DNA of 64,000 nt. Origin: Furfurilactobacillus milii (GTDB taxonomy: Bacteria; Bacillota; Bacilli; Lactobacillales; Lactobacillaceae). A program made the translations under genes and the position numbers. Shown here one piece after another: positions 17,400 through 25,439 of this stretch. The notes under the pieces are model-generated. The model did no database searches and was not told the origin of the DNA. It saw nothing but the letters and a program-made list of their open reading frames with translations. Where the stretch lies: NCBI RefSeq assembly GCF_021654115.1, contig NZ_JAIWJF010000002.1, positions 364,217 to 428,216 of the forward strand, given 5' to 3'. Each line of letters starts with the position of its first letter. The stretch's first letter is position 1.

Positions 17400-18248
17400 A
17401 TGCATAGATTCTTTTCAAACCGACGACTCGTAATCATCGCCGTGGGAATCATTACATGCCTGGGACTATTGACGTTATCGGTGACGGTTCGTAATCGTCG
17501 AAATACACCACCAATCATTCAACAATTTGGGAATGATGTAGCTGGTTTTGCTGACCGAGTGGTAAGTGTACCAGTTGGTGGCGTCGGTGCTGGAGTCAAT
17601 TCGATTTCGCAGTTGTTAAGCACGTATGATGAAAATCAGAAGTTAAAACAACAAGTTGATCAAATGGCCCAGGACAAGGTTCGTTTGCAAACAACTGAAA
17701 ATGAAAATAAAGAATTACGTAGCGAAGCCAAGTTAAACAATAGCTTGATTGATTACCAGCCAATTACGGCTGGCGTTATTGCCAGAACACCATCGGCATG
17801 GCAGAATCAATTAGTTATCGGCAAAGGTAAAACTAGTGGCATCAAGAAAAACATGCCTGTTCTTGCTGGTAAGGGATTGATTGGCCGCGTGATTGAGGTC
17901 AACCAAACTAACAGTAAGGTCGAGTTGATCTCTGATGATACTGACACTGCTAACCGGTTTGCTATTCAGGTCACTAATGCTGGTGGCGAGACGGTTAATG
18001 GCATTGTGACTGGTTATGATAAAGATAAAAATCTGCTAGAAATGGGTCAGATAACGACTAAGGTTGCCATTAAAAAGGGCGATAAAGTGACAACTAGTGG
18101 ACTTGGTGGCGTAACCCCTAAGGGACTGTTTGTTGGCACGATTGTCTCAACCAGTTCTGACGATTATGGCTTGGCGAACAAAGTTTACATCAAGCCAGCG
18201 GGCAATCTTGGCACGGTTAACGTTGTTACAGTTGCCGCAAAACAATAA
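17400..18248 (+). CDS. mreC: Rod shape-determining protein MreC
   Basis: MreC is a bitopic membrane protein whose extracytoplasmic domain interacts with penicillin-binding proteins in the elongasome. The 282-residue product has an N-terminal membrane segment (about residues 10-28), a coiled coil (about 75-110, rich in Q, K and E) and the MreC beta-barrel region. The ATG at 17400 follows GGAGG with ideal spacing; the longer frame from 17355 is rejected. mreD starts 16 bases downstream. Length and layout match the family. Confidence 0.95.
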   Translation: MHRFFSNRRLVIIAVGIITCLGLLTLSVTVRNRRNTPPIIQQFGNDVAGFADRVVSVPVGGVGAGVNSISQLLSTYDENQKLKQQVDQMAQDKVRLQTTENENKELRSEAKLNNSLIDYQPITAGVIARTPSAWQNQLVIGKGKTSGIKKNMPVLAGKGLIGRVIEVNQTNSKVELISDDTDTANRFAIQVTNAGGETVNGIVTGYDKDKNLLEMGQITTKVAIKKGDKVTTSGLGGVTPKGLFVGTIVSTSSDDYGLANKVYIKPAGNLGTVNVVTVAAKQ

Positions 18249-18264
18249 ATAGGGGGATGATGAC

Positions 18265-18792
18265 ATGCGTGAATCAGGCTTACGCTGGACGTTTATTATT
18301 GGCCTTCTGTTGAGCGTGTTTTTAGATGGCACGATCAGCCAGCAGTTCGCTGGTCATTTATTCCGCAGTTCGGCGACGGCTGTGCCAGAGATTACTACGC
18401 TGTGGTTGCTTTGCGCGTCTTTCTTTGAAGATCAATATCATATGCCGACATATTGGTTTGCAGTTTTCGCTGGTGTGGTTTTTGACCTCTTTTACAGCGG
18501 TTACTGGGGCGTATACCTGTTTATTTTCCCAGTTATCGTGTGGTTGGCTCGTACTTTACGACAAGTACTTCCCGTTAATTTATTTGCGACATTGCTGGTC
18601 GGTTTTCTAGGTTTTACCATTCAACCATTACTGAGTTGGTCGGCCTTACAAATGATTGGTGGCACTGGTACGTCATTCGCTGATTTTATGGTAATCGACC
18701 TGGCGCCAACGTTGGCCCTAAATGAAGTGATTCTGTTGATCTTGTATGTGCCATTACGACAACTTTATTTGCGTGGTGCACGCGTTCAGTAA
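18265..18792 (+). CDS. mreD: Rod shape-determining protein MreD
   Basis: MreD is the integral membrane component of the Mre complex. The 175-residue product is strongly hydrophobic with about five membrane segments, typical of the family, and starts from an ATG preceded by AGGGGGATGA. It is the last gene of mreBCD; the next transcript begins at a consensus promoter at 18824. Primary sequence is poorly conserved in this family, so the call rests on position, length and hydrophobicity as well as similarity. Confidence 0.92.
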   Translation: MRESGLRWTFIIGLLLSVFLDGTISQQFAGHLFRSSATAVPEITTLWLLCASFFEDQYHMPTYWFAVFAGVVFDLFYSGYWGVYLFIFPVIVWLARTLRQVLPVNLFATLLVGFLGFTIQPLLSWSALQMIGGTGTSFADFMVIDLAPTLALNEVILLILYVPLRQLYLRGARVQ

Positions 18793-18823
18793 GTTTTTTT
18801 ACTGCGTGGCGTATTTAATAGGG

Positions 18824-18852
18824 TTGACAGAGCGTGTAAAGAACACTATAGT
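18824..18852 (+). promoter_or_regulatory. Consensus promoter of the tandem T-box leader
   Basis: A perfect TTGACA (18824-18829) and TATAGT (18847-18852) with a 17-base spacer make this one of the best promoters in the window. Confidence 0.8.
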
Positions 18853-18858
18853 GTTGCT

Positions 18859-19141
18859 AACTTAAAAATATGAATGAAATGACAATGAACAGAAGAGTAG
18901 ATGACAGGCTTGTCCAGAAAGTAATCGCTGCTGTGATGATTACCATGACTGTTGTTGAAACACATCTGTGAGTCGTTTGGCTGAATTTATGAAGTAGGTT
19001 AAACCGGTCGGTCCGTTACCCCAAGGAGTTTATAAACAAACTCGTTGAGTCAGTTACTGTGAAGTAATTGAAAGCTTGAGGTGGAACCGCGCGAACACGC
19101 CCTCTTTAGTCACTATGATGACTAAAGAGGGCGTGTTTTTG
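18859..19141 (+). promoter_or_regulatory. T-box riboswitch unit 1, specifier CAC (histidine)
   Basis: Stem I is closed by ACAGA/TCTGT (18889-18893, 18965-18969), with AGAGTAG on the 5' side and GAAA-CAC-A on the 3' side, the same geometry as in the valS leader. The specifier therefore reads CAC (histidine) at 18961-18963. The T-box is AGGTGGAACCGCG (19079-19091). The terminator is a perfect 19-bp stem (19094-19112 with 19119-19137) plus Ts. The TGGA segment would prefer a U73 discriminator, which does not fit tRNA-His (normally C73); a threonine reading (ACA, one base earlier) is the main alternative. Confidence 0.88.
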
Positions 19142-19248
19142 TTTATAAACTCCGTGAGTTTATCGTCGTGAGGCGGTAGAAAAATGAGGTGGCACCACGT
19201 TAACCAGCGTCCTCTAACTAGCAATTAGGCTAGTTAGGGGATTTTTTT
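19142..19248 (+). promoter_or_regulatory. Partial second T-box unit with its own terminator
   Basis: A second T-box sequence, AGGTGGCACCACG (19187-19199), is followed by a second terminator (CCTCTAACTAGC at 19211-19222 with GCTAGTTAGGGG at 19229-19240 and seven Ts). Only about 45 bases lie between the first terminator and this T-box, so there is no room for a stem I; the unit has antiterminator and terminator but no specifier domain. It would add a second decision point on the same transcript. Confidence 0.8.
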
Positions 19249-19308
19249 GTGCCAAGCGCTACGCGTTGTCATTATTTAAAAAAGTTGTTCATCATAGGAG
19301 GGGTTAAC

Positions 19309-19956
19309 ATGTCGTTAACGTACGTCAATCAGATTTTGCCATCATTATTTAGTGGGGCATGGATGACCATTCGTATTTTCTTTTGGACGTTGGTTGGTGC
19401 CTTACCACTAGGTGTATTAGTTAGTATGGGACTACGGTCACGCTTTTCACCGATTCGTTGGGTGTTAAACTTTTACGTTTGGCTTATGCGGGGGACGCCG
19501 CTATTGCTTCAACTGATGTTTGTCTTTTACGGACTTCCAGACGTTAATATTGTGTTTGCCCGTTATCCTGCAGCTCTGTTCGCCTTTATCTTAAACTACG
19601 CGGCTTATTTTGCTGAAATTTTCCGCGGTGGCTTTGCCGGTATTGACCACGGTCAGTATGAAGGTGCTCAAGTGCTCGGATTGACTTATACCCAAACATT
19701 GAGAAAGATCATACTGCCACAAGTGGTCAAAAGCGTTATCCCCGCTGTTGGTAATGAAGTGATTAACTTGGTCAAAGATTCATCGCTGGTTTATGTCATT
19801 GGGTTAGGCGATCTGCTGCGTGCCGGCAATGTGGCATCTGCTAGAGATGTTACATTGGTTCCGTTGATCTTAGTGGGGATTATTTATCTTTTGTTGACGT
19901 TAGTTTGTACTTACGCCTTACGTGGATTAGAGAAACACTACAGTTACTACCGATAG
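19309..19956 (+). CDS. Amino-acid ABC transporter permease (probable histidine importer)
   Basis: The 215-residue product belongs to the HisM/GlnP permease family: about five membrane segments and the cytoplasmic EAA loop (QYEGAQVLGLTYTQTLRKIILPQ, around residues 118-140) that docks on the ATPase. It begins the importer operon permease-ATPase-binding protein. Start is the ATG at 19309 behind AGGAGGGG; an in-frame ATG at 19249 lies in the second terminator. Histidine as substrate is inferred from the upstream T-box specifier, not from the protein. A single permease presumably forms a homodimer. Confidence 0.9.
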   Translation: MSLTYVNQILPSLFSGAWMTIRIFFWTLVGALPLGVLVSMGLRSRFSPIRWVLNFYVWLMRGTPLLLQLMFVFYGLPDVNIVFARYPAALFAFILNYAAYFAEIFRGGFAGIDHGQYEGAQVLGLTYTQTLRKIILPQVVKSVIPAVGNEVINLVKDSSLVYVIGLGDLLRAGNVASARDVTLVPLILVGIIYLLLTLVCTYALRGLEKHYSYYR

Positions 19957-19968
19957 GAGGGACCAACT

Positions 19969-20607
19969 ATGCTGGAATTAAAAAACATCAACAAATCATT
20001 TGCACAACGCAAAATTTTAAATAACTTTTCAATGGTTGTTCCTGACCAACAAATTGTGAGTATCGTCGGTCCCTCTGGTGCCGGCAAAACGACCTTGTTA
20101 CGGTGCATTGCTGGATTAGAACGGCCAGACTCGGGCAGCTTTCTTTTAGACGGTCAACCGTTTGATCCAGTTGAGGATCGTGGCAGTGAACGTAAAATCG
20201 GTGTTGTATTTCAAGACTTTAATTTGTTTCCTAATCTAAGCGTGTTCGACAACATCATGTTGGCGCCCAAAATGGTGACGGGCCAGACGACAAAACAGGC
20301 CCGTGAACAAGTTGAGCCGTTGGTTGAATCGCTTGGATTGACTCGAGTCGTTAAACAGTATCCATTTCAGTTATCAGGTGGTCAAAAACAGCGTGTTGCA
20401 ATTGCACGAGCTTTGGCTATGGAACCAGCTATTTTATGTTATGACGAGCCAACGTCAGCATTAGACCCAACGCTTCGCGATATGGTCGGCCAACTCATTT
20501 TAGACCTCAAAAAACGAGGGATTACCCAGATTGTTGTCACGCATGATCAGCAGTTTGCGGAAAAAATTGCTGATCAGGTTGTGACAGTTAAACCACTGAA
20601 TGCCTAA
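19969..20607 (+). CDS. Amino-acid ABC transporter ATP-binding protein
   Basis: The 212-residue ATPase drives the importer. Walker A GPSGAGKTTL (about residues 34-43), signature LSGGQKQR (about 131-138) and Walker B ILCYDEP (about 153-159) are intact, and the protein belongs to the polar amino-acid (PAAT) subfamily. It is shorter than the usual 240 residues but ends naturally after the H-loop (VVTHD). The gap to the permease is 12 bases with an AGGAGGGA site, indicating one operon. Confidence 0.92.
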   Translation: MLELKNINKSFAQRKILNNFSMVVPDQQIVSIVGPSGAGKTTLLRCIAGLERPDSGSFLLDGQPFDPVEDRGSERKIGVVFQDFNLFPNLSVFDNIMLAPKMVTGQTTKQAREQVEPLVESLGLTRVVKQYPFQLSGGQKQRVAIARALAMEPAILCYDEPTSALDPTLRDMVGQLILDLKKRGITQIVVTHDQQFAEKIADQVVTVKPLNA

Positions 20608-20650
20608 GGTCATGTTAGTTTGACCAGGGATAGTGGGGAGGATGAAGATA

Positions 20651-21508
20651 ATGATTCGAAAACGAACAATAAGCAGGTATCGACGATTAGCGGCATTAGT
20701 TGTCGTCGTGCTAATGGGCATTTTAGTTTTGAGTGGGTGTGAGAGCGTTGCTACCCGTGCGGATCATCAAGATACCTGGCAACATATAAAACGCCGTGGA
20801 ACGGTCGTTATTGGTGTTGATGATAGCTTTGTGCCGATGGGTTTTCGCGAAAAAAATGGGAAATTGGTTGGCTACGATGTGGATCTAGCGAAGGCCACGT
20901 TTGCCCAGTATGGGCTCAAAGTGGATTTTCAGACGATTGACTGGTCAATGAAGGAAACAGAATTGCGAAATGGAACGATTGATGCGATTTGGAATGGTTA
21001 TACCATAACACCTCAGCGGGCAGCCAAAGTGGCGTTTTCCCGACCATACCTCAGAAATCGTCAGGTGTTGGTAACTAAGAGAAAGCAAAACATCCGACAG
21101 TTTTCGGATATGAAGGGCAAAATCTTAGGACTACAAACTGGATCGTCAGCTCAAACGCTAGTTAACCAAAAGCCTAAACTACTGAAACAATATATCAAAG
21201 GATCACCGATAACATATGACACGTTTAATGATGCCTTTATTGATCTTAACGTTAACCGTATTCAGGGATTATTGATCGATCAAGTGTATGCAGGCTATTA
21301 CGTTAAACACGAACCTAATCCGTCTGCTTATCGAACGATTGTTGGCGATTTTGCCGGGGAAGACTACGCGGTTGGCTTACGTAAGGGGGATGTTACCTTA
21401 CGTAAAAAAATTAACCAGGCCTTTGTTAAACTGGCTAAGAATGGGCAACTTAGTCAGATCAACCACAAATGGTTCGGTCAGGATTCAGATTCATTAATTC
21501 AGAAGTAG
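20651..21508 (+). CDS. Amino-acid ABC transporter substrate-binding lipoprotein
   Basis: The 285-residue product is a SBP_bac_3 family binding protein anchored by a lipid: a positively charged N-terminus, hydrophobic stretch and lipobox LSGC with C30. The mature part shows family landmarks such as VGYDVDLAKA and NGTIDAIWNGYTITPQRA. The ATG at 20651 lies nine bases after GGGGAGG; the ATG at 20642 abuts the site and is rejected. It completes the T-box-controlled importer and is followed by a strong bidirectional terminator. Substrate histidine is inferred from the leader only. Confidence 0.9.
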   Translation: MIRKRTISRYRRLAALVVVVLMGILVLSGCESVATRADHQDTWQHIKRRGTVVIGVDDSFVPMGFREKNGKLVGYDVDLAKATFAQYGLKVDFQTIDWSMKETELRNGTIDAIWNGYTITPQRAAKVAFSRPYLRNRQVLVTKRKQNIRQFSDMKGKILGLQTGSSAQTLVNQKPKLLKQYIKGSPITYDTFNDAFIDLNVNRIQGLLIDQVYAGYYVKHEPNPSAYRTIVGDFAGEDYAVGLRKGDVTLRKKINQAFVKLAKNGQLSQINHKWFGQDSDSLIQK

Positions 21509-21567
21509 CTTTTATGGAATATTCGCGGTTTTCAACGTTCAGTTAAATTTTTAATAATGATAAATAT

Positions 21568-21625
21568 TAAAAAGTCGTATGACACAAATTTAGAGACCAT
21601 AAGAATTTGTGTCATACGATTTTTC
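21568..21625. terminator. Bidirectional terminator after the importer operon
   Basis: AAAGTCGTATGACACAAATT and AATTTGTGTCATACGATTTTT form a stem of about 18 bp with A- and T-runs at both ends. It insulates the importer from the M16 protease genes. Confidence 0.88.
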
Positions 21626-21724
21626 GATAGCGGTTCTAGGCGAGAGGATTGTTTTTAAGGGGCATTTCAGCTAGTATAAAGCAATGATGACTACACAAAT
21701 TTATTTTAACGGAGGCGGTTGGAA

Positions 21725-22987
21725 TTGAAACAGGATTTAGCAAACGGTGTTCATTTAACCGTTCTCCCAACTACACAATTTAAAACAGTTAGTGTGCTGG
21801 TATCATTTTGCTCACCGGTTCAATTAGCAACGTTAACGACGCGTTCATTATTGGCTGATCTATTAGAGACCAGTTCGGCGATGTACCCGACACAAACGGC
21901 ATTGGCTGCAGTGCTGAGCAATATGTATGGTGCAAATTTTAATACGAATGTCACTAAAATGGGCAACTTAGCTCAGTTTCAGTTTGCACTGACCCTAGCC
22001 AATGGTCGCTATCTAGAAGGACAACCTAATTTATTGGCTGACGGATTTCATTTCCTAAACGAAGTGATGTTAAATCCATTGGTTAGCACGCAAAACGGTA
22101 TTACCGGTTTTGATCAGCAAACGTTTGATCGACAAAAAGAAAATTTGGCCATTGCCTTACGCGCCGTTAGTGACGATAAGATGCTGTACGCACGTTTACA
22201 GGCACAGCATTTGCACTTTGGCGACACTGCGGCCGCTTATCCTAGTGCAGGTCGGCTAGCTGACGTCGAGAGTCTAACGGCACAGTCAGTTTATAATGAA
22301 TATCGACGTATTTTGACTGAAGATGAAGTGTTTATTTATGTTATGGGTGACGTTGATGCTGATGAAGTGGCAACGTTGCTTGATTCATTTGATTTAACGG
22401 ATCGCCCATCGATGTCACGACAAATTACGATACCACAGGAAGCTCCTTCGGGTGTCACCAGCAAAGTGGAACATCAGTCGATAACACAAGCTAAGCTTGA
22501 CCTGATTTATCATTTGCCGGTTCATTATGGTGACAATCAGTATTTCGCGGCGCAGGTTTTTAACGGACTGTTTGGCGGAACGCCGCTATCATTGTTGTTT
22601 ACTAACGTTCGTGAAAAGAAGAGCCTAGCCTACTATGCTAATTCAGGCATTAATTTCTTTAATCAAACGTTATTGGTACAGGCCGGTATCGATGGAGAGC
22701 AGGCGGTGACTGTGCAGCAGATCATTGGTGAGCAACTGGCTGATCTGGCAGTGGGGAAGTTTAGTGTGGACCGCATGAGTCAGGTAAAGGAAACGTTGAT
22801 TAATCAACGTGAAGCGGCTCAGGATGCGCCACGATTGGTAGTTGGTTCTGAATTATTGGGTGACTTAACGGCTAGACCAATGACTGTAAGTGATTGGATT
22901 GATGGAATCAATGCTGTCACAGCCCAGGATGTTGCCGTAATTGCACAGCAAACGAGTTTGGCAACGAGTTATTTACTTAGTAAATAG
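21725..22987 (+). CDS. M16-family peptidase homologue, YmfF type (likely non-catalytic)
   Basis: The 420-residue protein is an insulinase-fold (M16) homologue like Bacillus YmfF. The HXXEH zinc motif is absent at the expected place (LLADLLETSS near residues 45-54), while the second-half R/Y region (NVREKKSLAYYANS) is conserved. M16 enzymes often work as a catalytic/non-catalytic pair, and the next gene supplies the intact motif. The TTG at 21725, nine bases after GGAGG, is preferred over the TTG at 21719. Substrate unknown; a role in processing a small peptide, as for related pairs, is only a guess. Confidence 0.85.
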   Translation: MKQDLANGVHLTVLPTTQFKTVSVLVSFCSPVQLATLTTRSLLADLLETSSAMYPTQTALAAVLSNMYGANFNTNVTKMGNLAQFQFALTLANGRYLEGQPNLLADGFHFLNEVMLNPLVSTQNGITGFDQQTFDRQKENLAIALRAVSDDKMLYARLQAQHLHFGDTAAAYPSAGRLADVESLTAQSVYNEYRRILTEDEVFIYVMGDVDADEVATLLDSFDLTDRPSMSRQITIPQEAPSGVTSKVEHQSITQAKLDLIYHLPVHYGDNQYFAAQVFNGLFGGTPLSLLFTNVREKKSLAYYANSGINFFNQTLLVQAGIDGEQAVTVQQIIGEQLADLAVGKFSVDRMSQVKETLINQREAAQDAPRLVVGSELLGDLTARPMTVSDWIDGINAVTAQDVAVIAQQTSLATSYLLSK

Positions 22988-23043
22988 CCAGCTAAAATTC
23001 AAATTGCCAATTTACAAAGTATCTGATTGATAAGGAGACAACT

Positions 23044-24366
23044 GTGGAAAAACACGATTATCAGCAGTTAGGCGAAACTATTTATGAAGAAACGCTGCCC
23101 AATGGTTTACTGGTGCAGTTGCTGCCAAAGGCAGGTTTTCATAAGACATATGCCTTAATGACAACTGACTTCGGTTCAACGGATCGAACGTTTACACCAC
23201 GTGGGGCTGATGAAGCAGTGACCATTCCAGATGGGGTTGCCCATTTTTTGGAACACAAGATGTTTGAAAAAGCAGATCACGATGCATTCGATCTGTTTGG
23301 ACAATATGGTGCAGATGCAAACGCATATACGAGTTTTACACGAACCAGTTATTTGTTTGCTGCAAGTCGTCATCTCAAAGAAAATTTAGATATTCTTTTG
23401 GATTTTGTTCAAGATCCTTACTTTACCGAGGCTACTGTAGCTAAGGAAAAAGGGATTATCGGGCAAGAAATTCAAATGTATGATGATGACCCAAGCTGGC
23501 AGTTACTTATGGGTATTGTGGGCAACTTATATCCAACAGAACCCGTTCATATTGATATTGCCGGAACGGTCGATTCAATTAGTCAGATTACGGCAGAGCA
23601 ATTGATGTCGACGTACCAAACGTTTTACCATCCAAGTAATATGAATTTATTTATTGTGGGGGCGTTTGAGCCTGATTCAGTAATGACTTGGATTAAAGAA
23701 AATCAGGCCGGCAAGGCATTTGAACAACCGGCTGCAATTGACCGAACGATCATTGAAAATCATGATCAAACGGAGATTCTTCCTTATCGAAGTCGCCACT
23801 TGGACGTCACAATGCCGAAGTCAATTGTGGGGCTTCGTGGTTTAGACGATGTGCCCAGTGGGCGTGATGGATTAAAATATAGTTTGGCTGCATCCTTGTT
23901 GCTAGATATGCTGTTTGCTGACACCAGTGAGACGTATCTGAAGCTTTACGATGCTGGCATTATTGATGATAGTTTTGACTATGATTTTTCCTTGGAACGT
24001 GGGTTCCACTTTTTGACCGTCAGCAGTGATACCGATGATCCAAACGGTTTTTCAGAGGCGATTATTAATGTGTTAGAGCATGTTAGTGATTACCTATCCG
24101 GTCAGCCGGCTATTGAAAACTTTGAATTGGTTAAGCGTGAAGCAATCGGCCATCATATAATGATGTTGAATTCAGTGGAAGCAATTGCCAACGCATATGA
24201 AGGCAAGCTGTTTGATAATGCTAATTTACTTGATGAGACACAGCTGTTAGAGTCACTAACTTTAGCGGACGTTCAGTCTTTGGCAGAAGCCTTAATTCAA
24301 TCTGAAGGAATTAGTGTGTTTGATGTTTTGCCAACTGAAGATACGGAAGATCTTGAAAATTCTTAA
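23044..24366 (+). CDS. M16-family zinc metallopeptidase, YmfH type
   Basis: The 440-residue product has the inverted zinc motif HFLEH at residues 67-71 (H67, H71 metal ligands, E70 catalytic base), in GVAHFLEHKMFEK, and is therefore the active partner of the upstream YmfF-type protein. It starts with GTG at 23044 after AAGGAGACAACT. The gap to ymfF is 56 bases. Next come rodZ and pgsA, the same order as in bacilli. The cellular substrate is not known. Confidence 0.9.
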   Translation: MEKHDYQQLGETIYEETLPNGLLVQLLPKAGFHKTYALMTTDFGSTDRTFTPRGADEAVTIPDGVAHFLEHKMFEKADHDAFDLFGQYGADANAYTSFTRTSYLFAASRHLKENLDILLDFVQDPYFTEATVAKEKGIIGQEIQMYDDDPSWQLLMGIVGNLYPTEPVHIDIAGTVDSISQITAEQLMSTYQTFYHPSNMNLFIVGAFEPDSVMTWIKENQAGKAFEQPAAIDRTIIENHDQTEILPYRSRHLDVTMPKSIVGLRGLDDVPSGRDGLKYSLAASLLLDMLFADTSETYLKLYDAGIIDDSFDYDFSLERGFHFLTVSSDTDDPNGFSEAIINVLEHVSDYLSGQPAIENFELVKREAIGHHIMMLNSVEAIANAYEGKLFDNANLLDETQLLESLTLADVQSLAEALIQSEGISVFDVLPTEDTEDLENS

Positions 24367-24411
24367 AAAAATTCACCGTTTTTGTAATTCAATAACAGGA
24401 ACAGGCTGTTA

Positions 24412-24420
24412 TGCTATACT
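24412..24420 (+). promoter_or_regulatory. Extended -10 promoter upstream of rodZ
   Basis: TGCTATACT (TATACT 24415-24420) lies about 50 bases before the start codon. A perfect inverted repeat ATAACAG-N7-CTGTTAT (24392-24412) covers the -35 region directly upstream. Confidence 0.5.
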
Positions 24421-24470
24421 TAAATTCAACGTGTCATTAACGTATTCTATAAAGATGGAGTCTTTATCTT

Positions 24471-25418
24471 ATGAGTGAGGAAACACCAACGATTGGTCAA
24501 AAGTTGCAAGAAGCCCGCAATGCAAAGGGTTTAACAATTGATGACGTTCAACAAAGTACAAAAATTCAACGTCGCTACCTCATAGCCATTGAAGACGGCA
24601 AGTTTGATGAGTTGCCAGGCGATTTTTACGTGCGGGCATTTATTAAACAATACGCCCAAGCGGTTGATTTGAACGGCGATGAGCTATTAAAAGATTATAA
24701 CGATCAGTTGCCACAGGCGGCTGCAACACATGTTATGCCAGCTGATGAGGCCCCGGCAACACGGGAAAAGACACCTCAAGTGCGCGAAAGTAACGGAACA
24801 TTGGAACGGTTACGTTCCATCTTACCAATTGCACTAGTAACGTTGTTAGTTGTGGTTATTCTTGGTGCCATTTGGGTGTTTGCGGTGCGTAATGGGAATA
24901 AGTCCAGCAACAATAGTCAGATTTCCAGCAGTGCAGTTAAGGTAAGCTCTTCGAAAGATACTGAATCCAGCAGCTCAAGTAGCGCCAGTTCAAGTAGTTC
25001 TAGCAGCTCATCCAGTAGCTCAAGTTCGAGCAGTTCAAGTAGTAGTTCTAGTTCAGATAAGTCGAAGAAAAACAGCAAGGCAAAGTTAGTCTCTGTTTCT
25101 ACGACGGGCGGTAACAGCACCTATCGTTTGGAAAATGCTCCTGCTACGAATAAAGTTACTATTGCTGCTGACAATGCTGCATCTTGGATGCAAGTTACAC
25201 CCGCAGGTAGTTCTGCACTTTATGTCGGAACAATGCAAAGCGGTAAGTCACAAACAGTCTCCTTACCTAACGGCGCAACTTCGGTCGCAATTTCATTTGG
25301 TAATCGACCAGCGACTAAGATTCAAATCAACGGTAAAGATGTTGATATTAGTAAGGGGACTGGCAATACTGGTGTCCTGACAATTCAACTGCAGGCAGCT
25401 ACCAGTAAAGCGAAATAA
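24471..25418 (+). CDS. rodZ: RodZ-like cytoskeletal protein (YmfM) with a long serine tract
   Basis: RodZ links MreB filaments to the membrane. The 315-residue product has an N-terminal helix-turn-helix domain (about residues 5-75, used for MreB binding in this family), one membrane segment (about 120-140), an extracytoplasmic linker and a C-terminal DUF4115 beta domain (about 205-310). The linker, roughly residues 150-200, is an almost pure serine run ending in lysines, longer than a normal linker. The gene follows the M16 pair and precedes pgsA, the conserved order. mreBCD elsewhere in the window supplies its partners. Confidence 0.9.
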   Translation: MSEETPTIGQKLQEARNAKGLTIDDVQQSTKIQRRYLIAIEDGKFDELPGDFYVRAFIKQYAQAVDLNGDELLKDYNDQLPQAAATHVMPADEAPATREKTPQVRESNGTLERLRSILPIALVTLLVVVILGAIWVFAVRNGNKSSNNSQISSSAVKVSSSKDTESSSSSSASSSSSSSSSSSSSSSSSSSSSSSDKSKKNSKAKLVSVSTTGGNSTYRLENAPATNKVTIAADNAASWMQVTPAGSSALYVGTMQSGKSQTVSLPNGATSVAISFGNRPATKIQINGKDVDISKGTGNTGVLTIQLQAATSKAK

Positions 25419-25439
25419 CGTATAAGCAGAGGTCACATT

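Noticed and set aside
19249..19308. Extra N-terminal 20 codons of the importer permease
   Set aside because: They begin at the end of the second terminator, and the ATG at 19309 has a far better ribosome binding site and the family N-terminus.
24917..25120. Minus-strand frame rich in Leu and Glu
   Set aside because: It is the antisense of the RodZ serine tract; open only because of the low-complexity codons.
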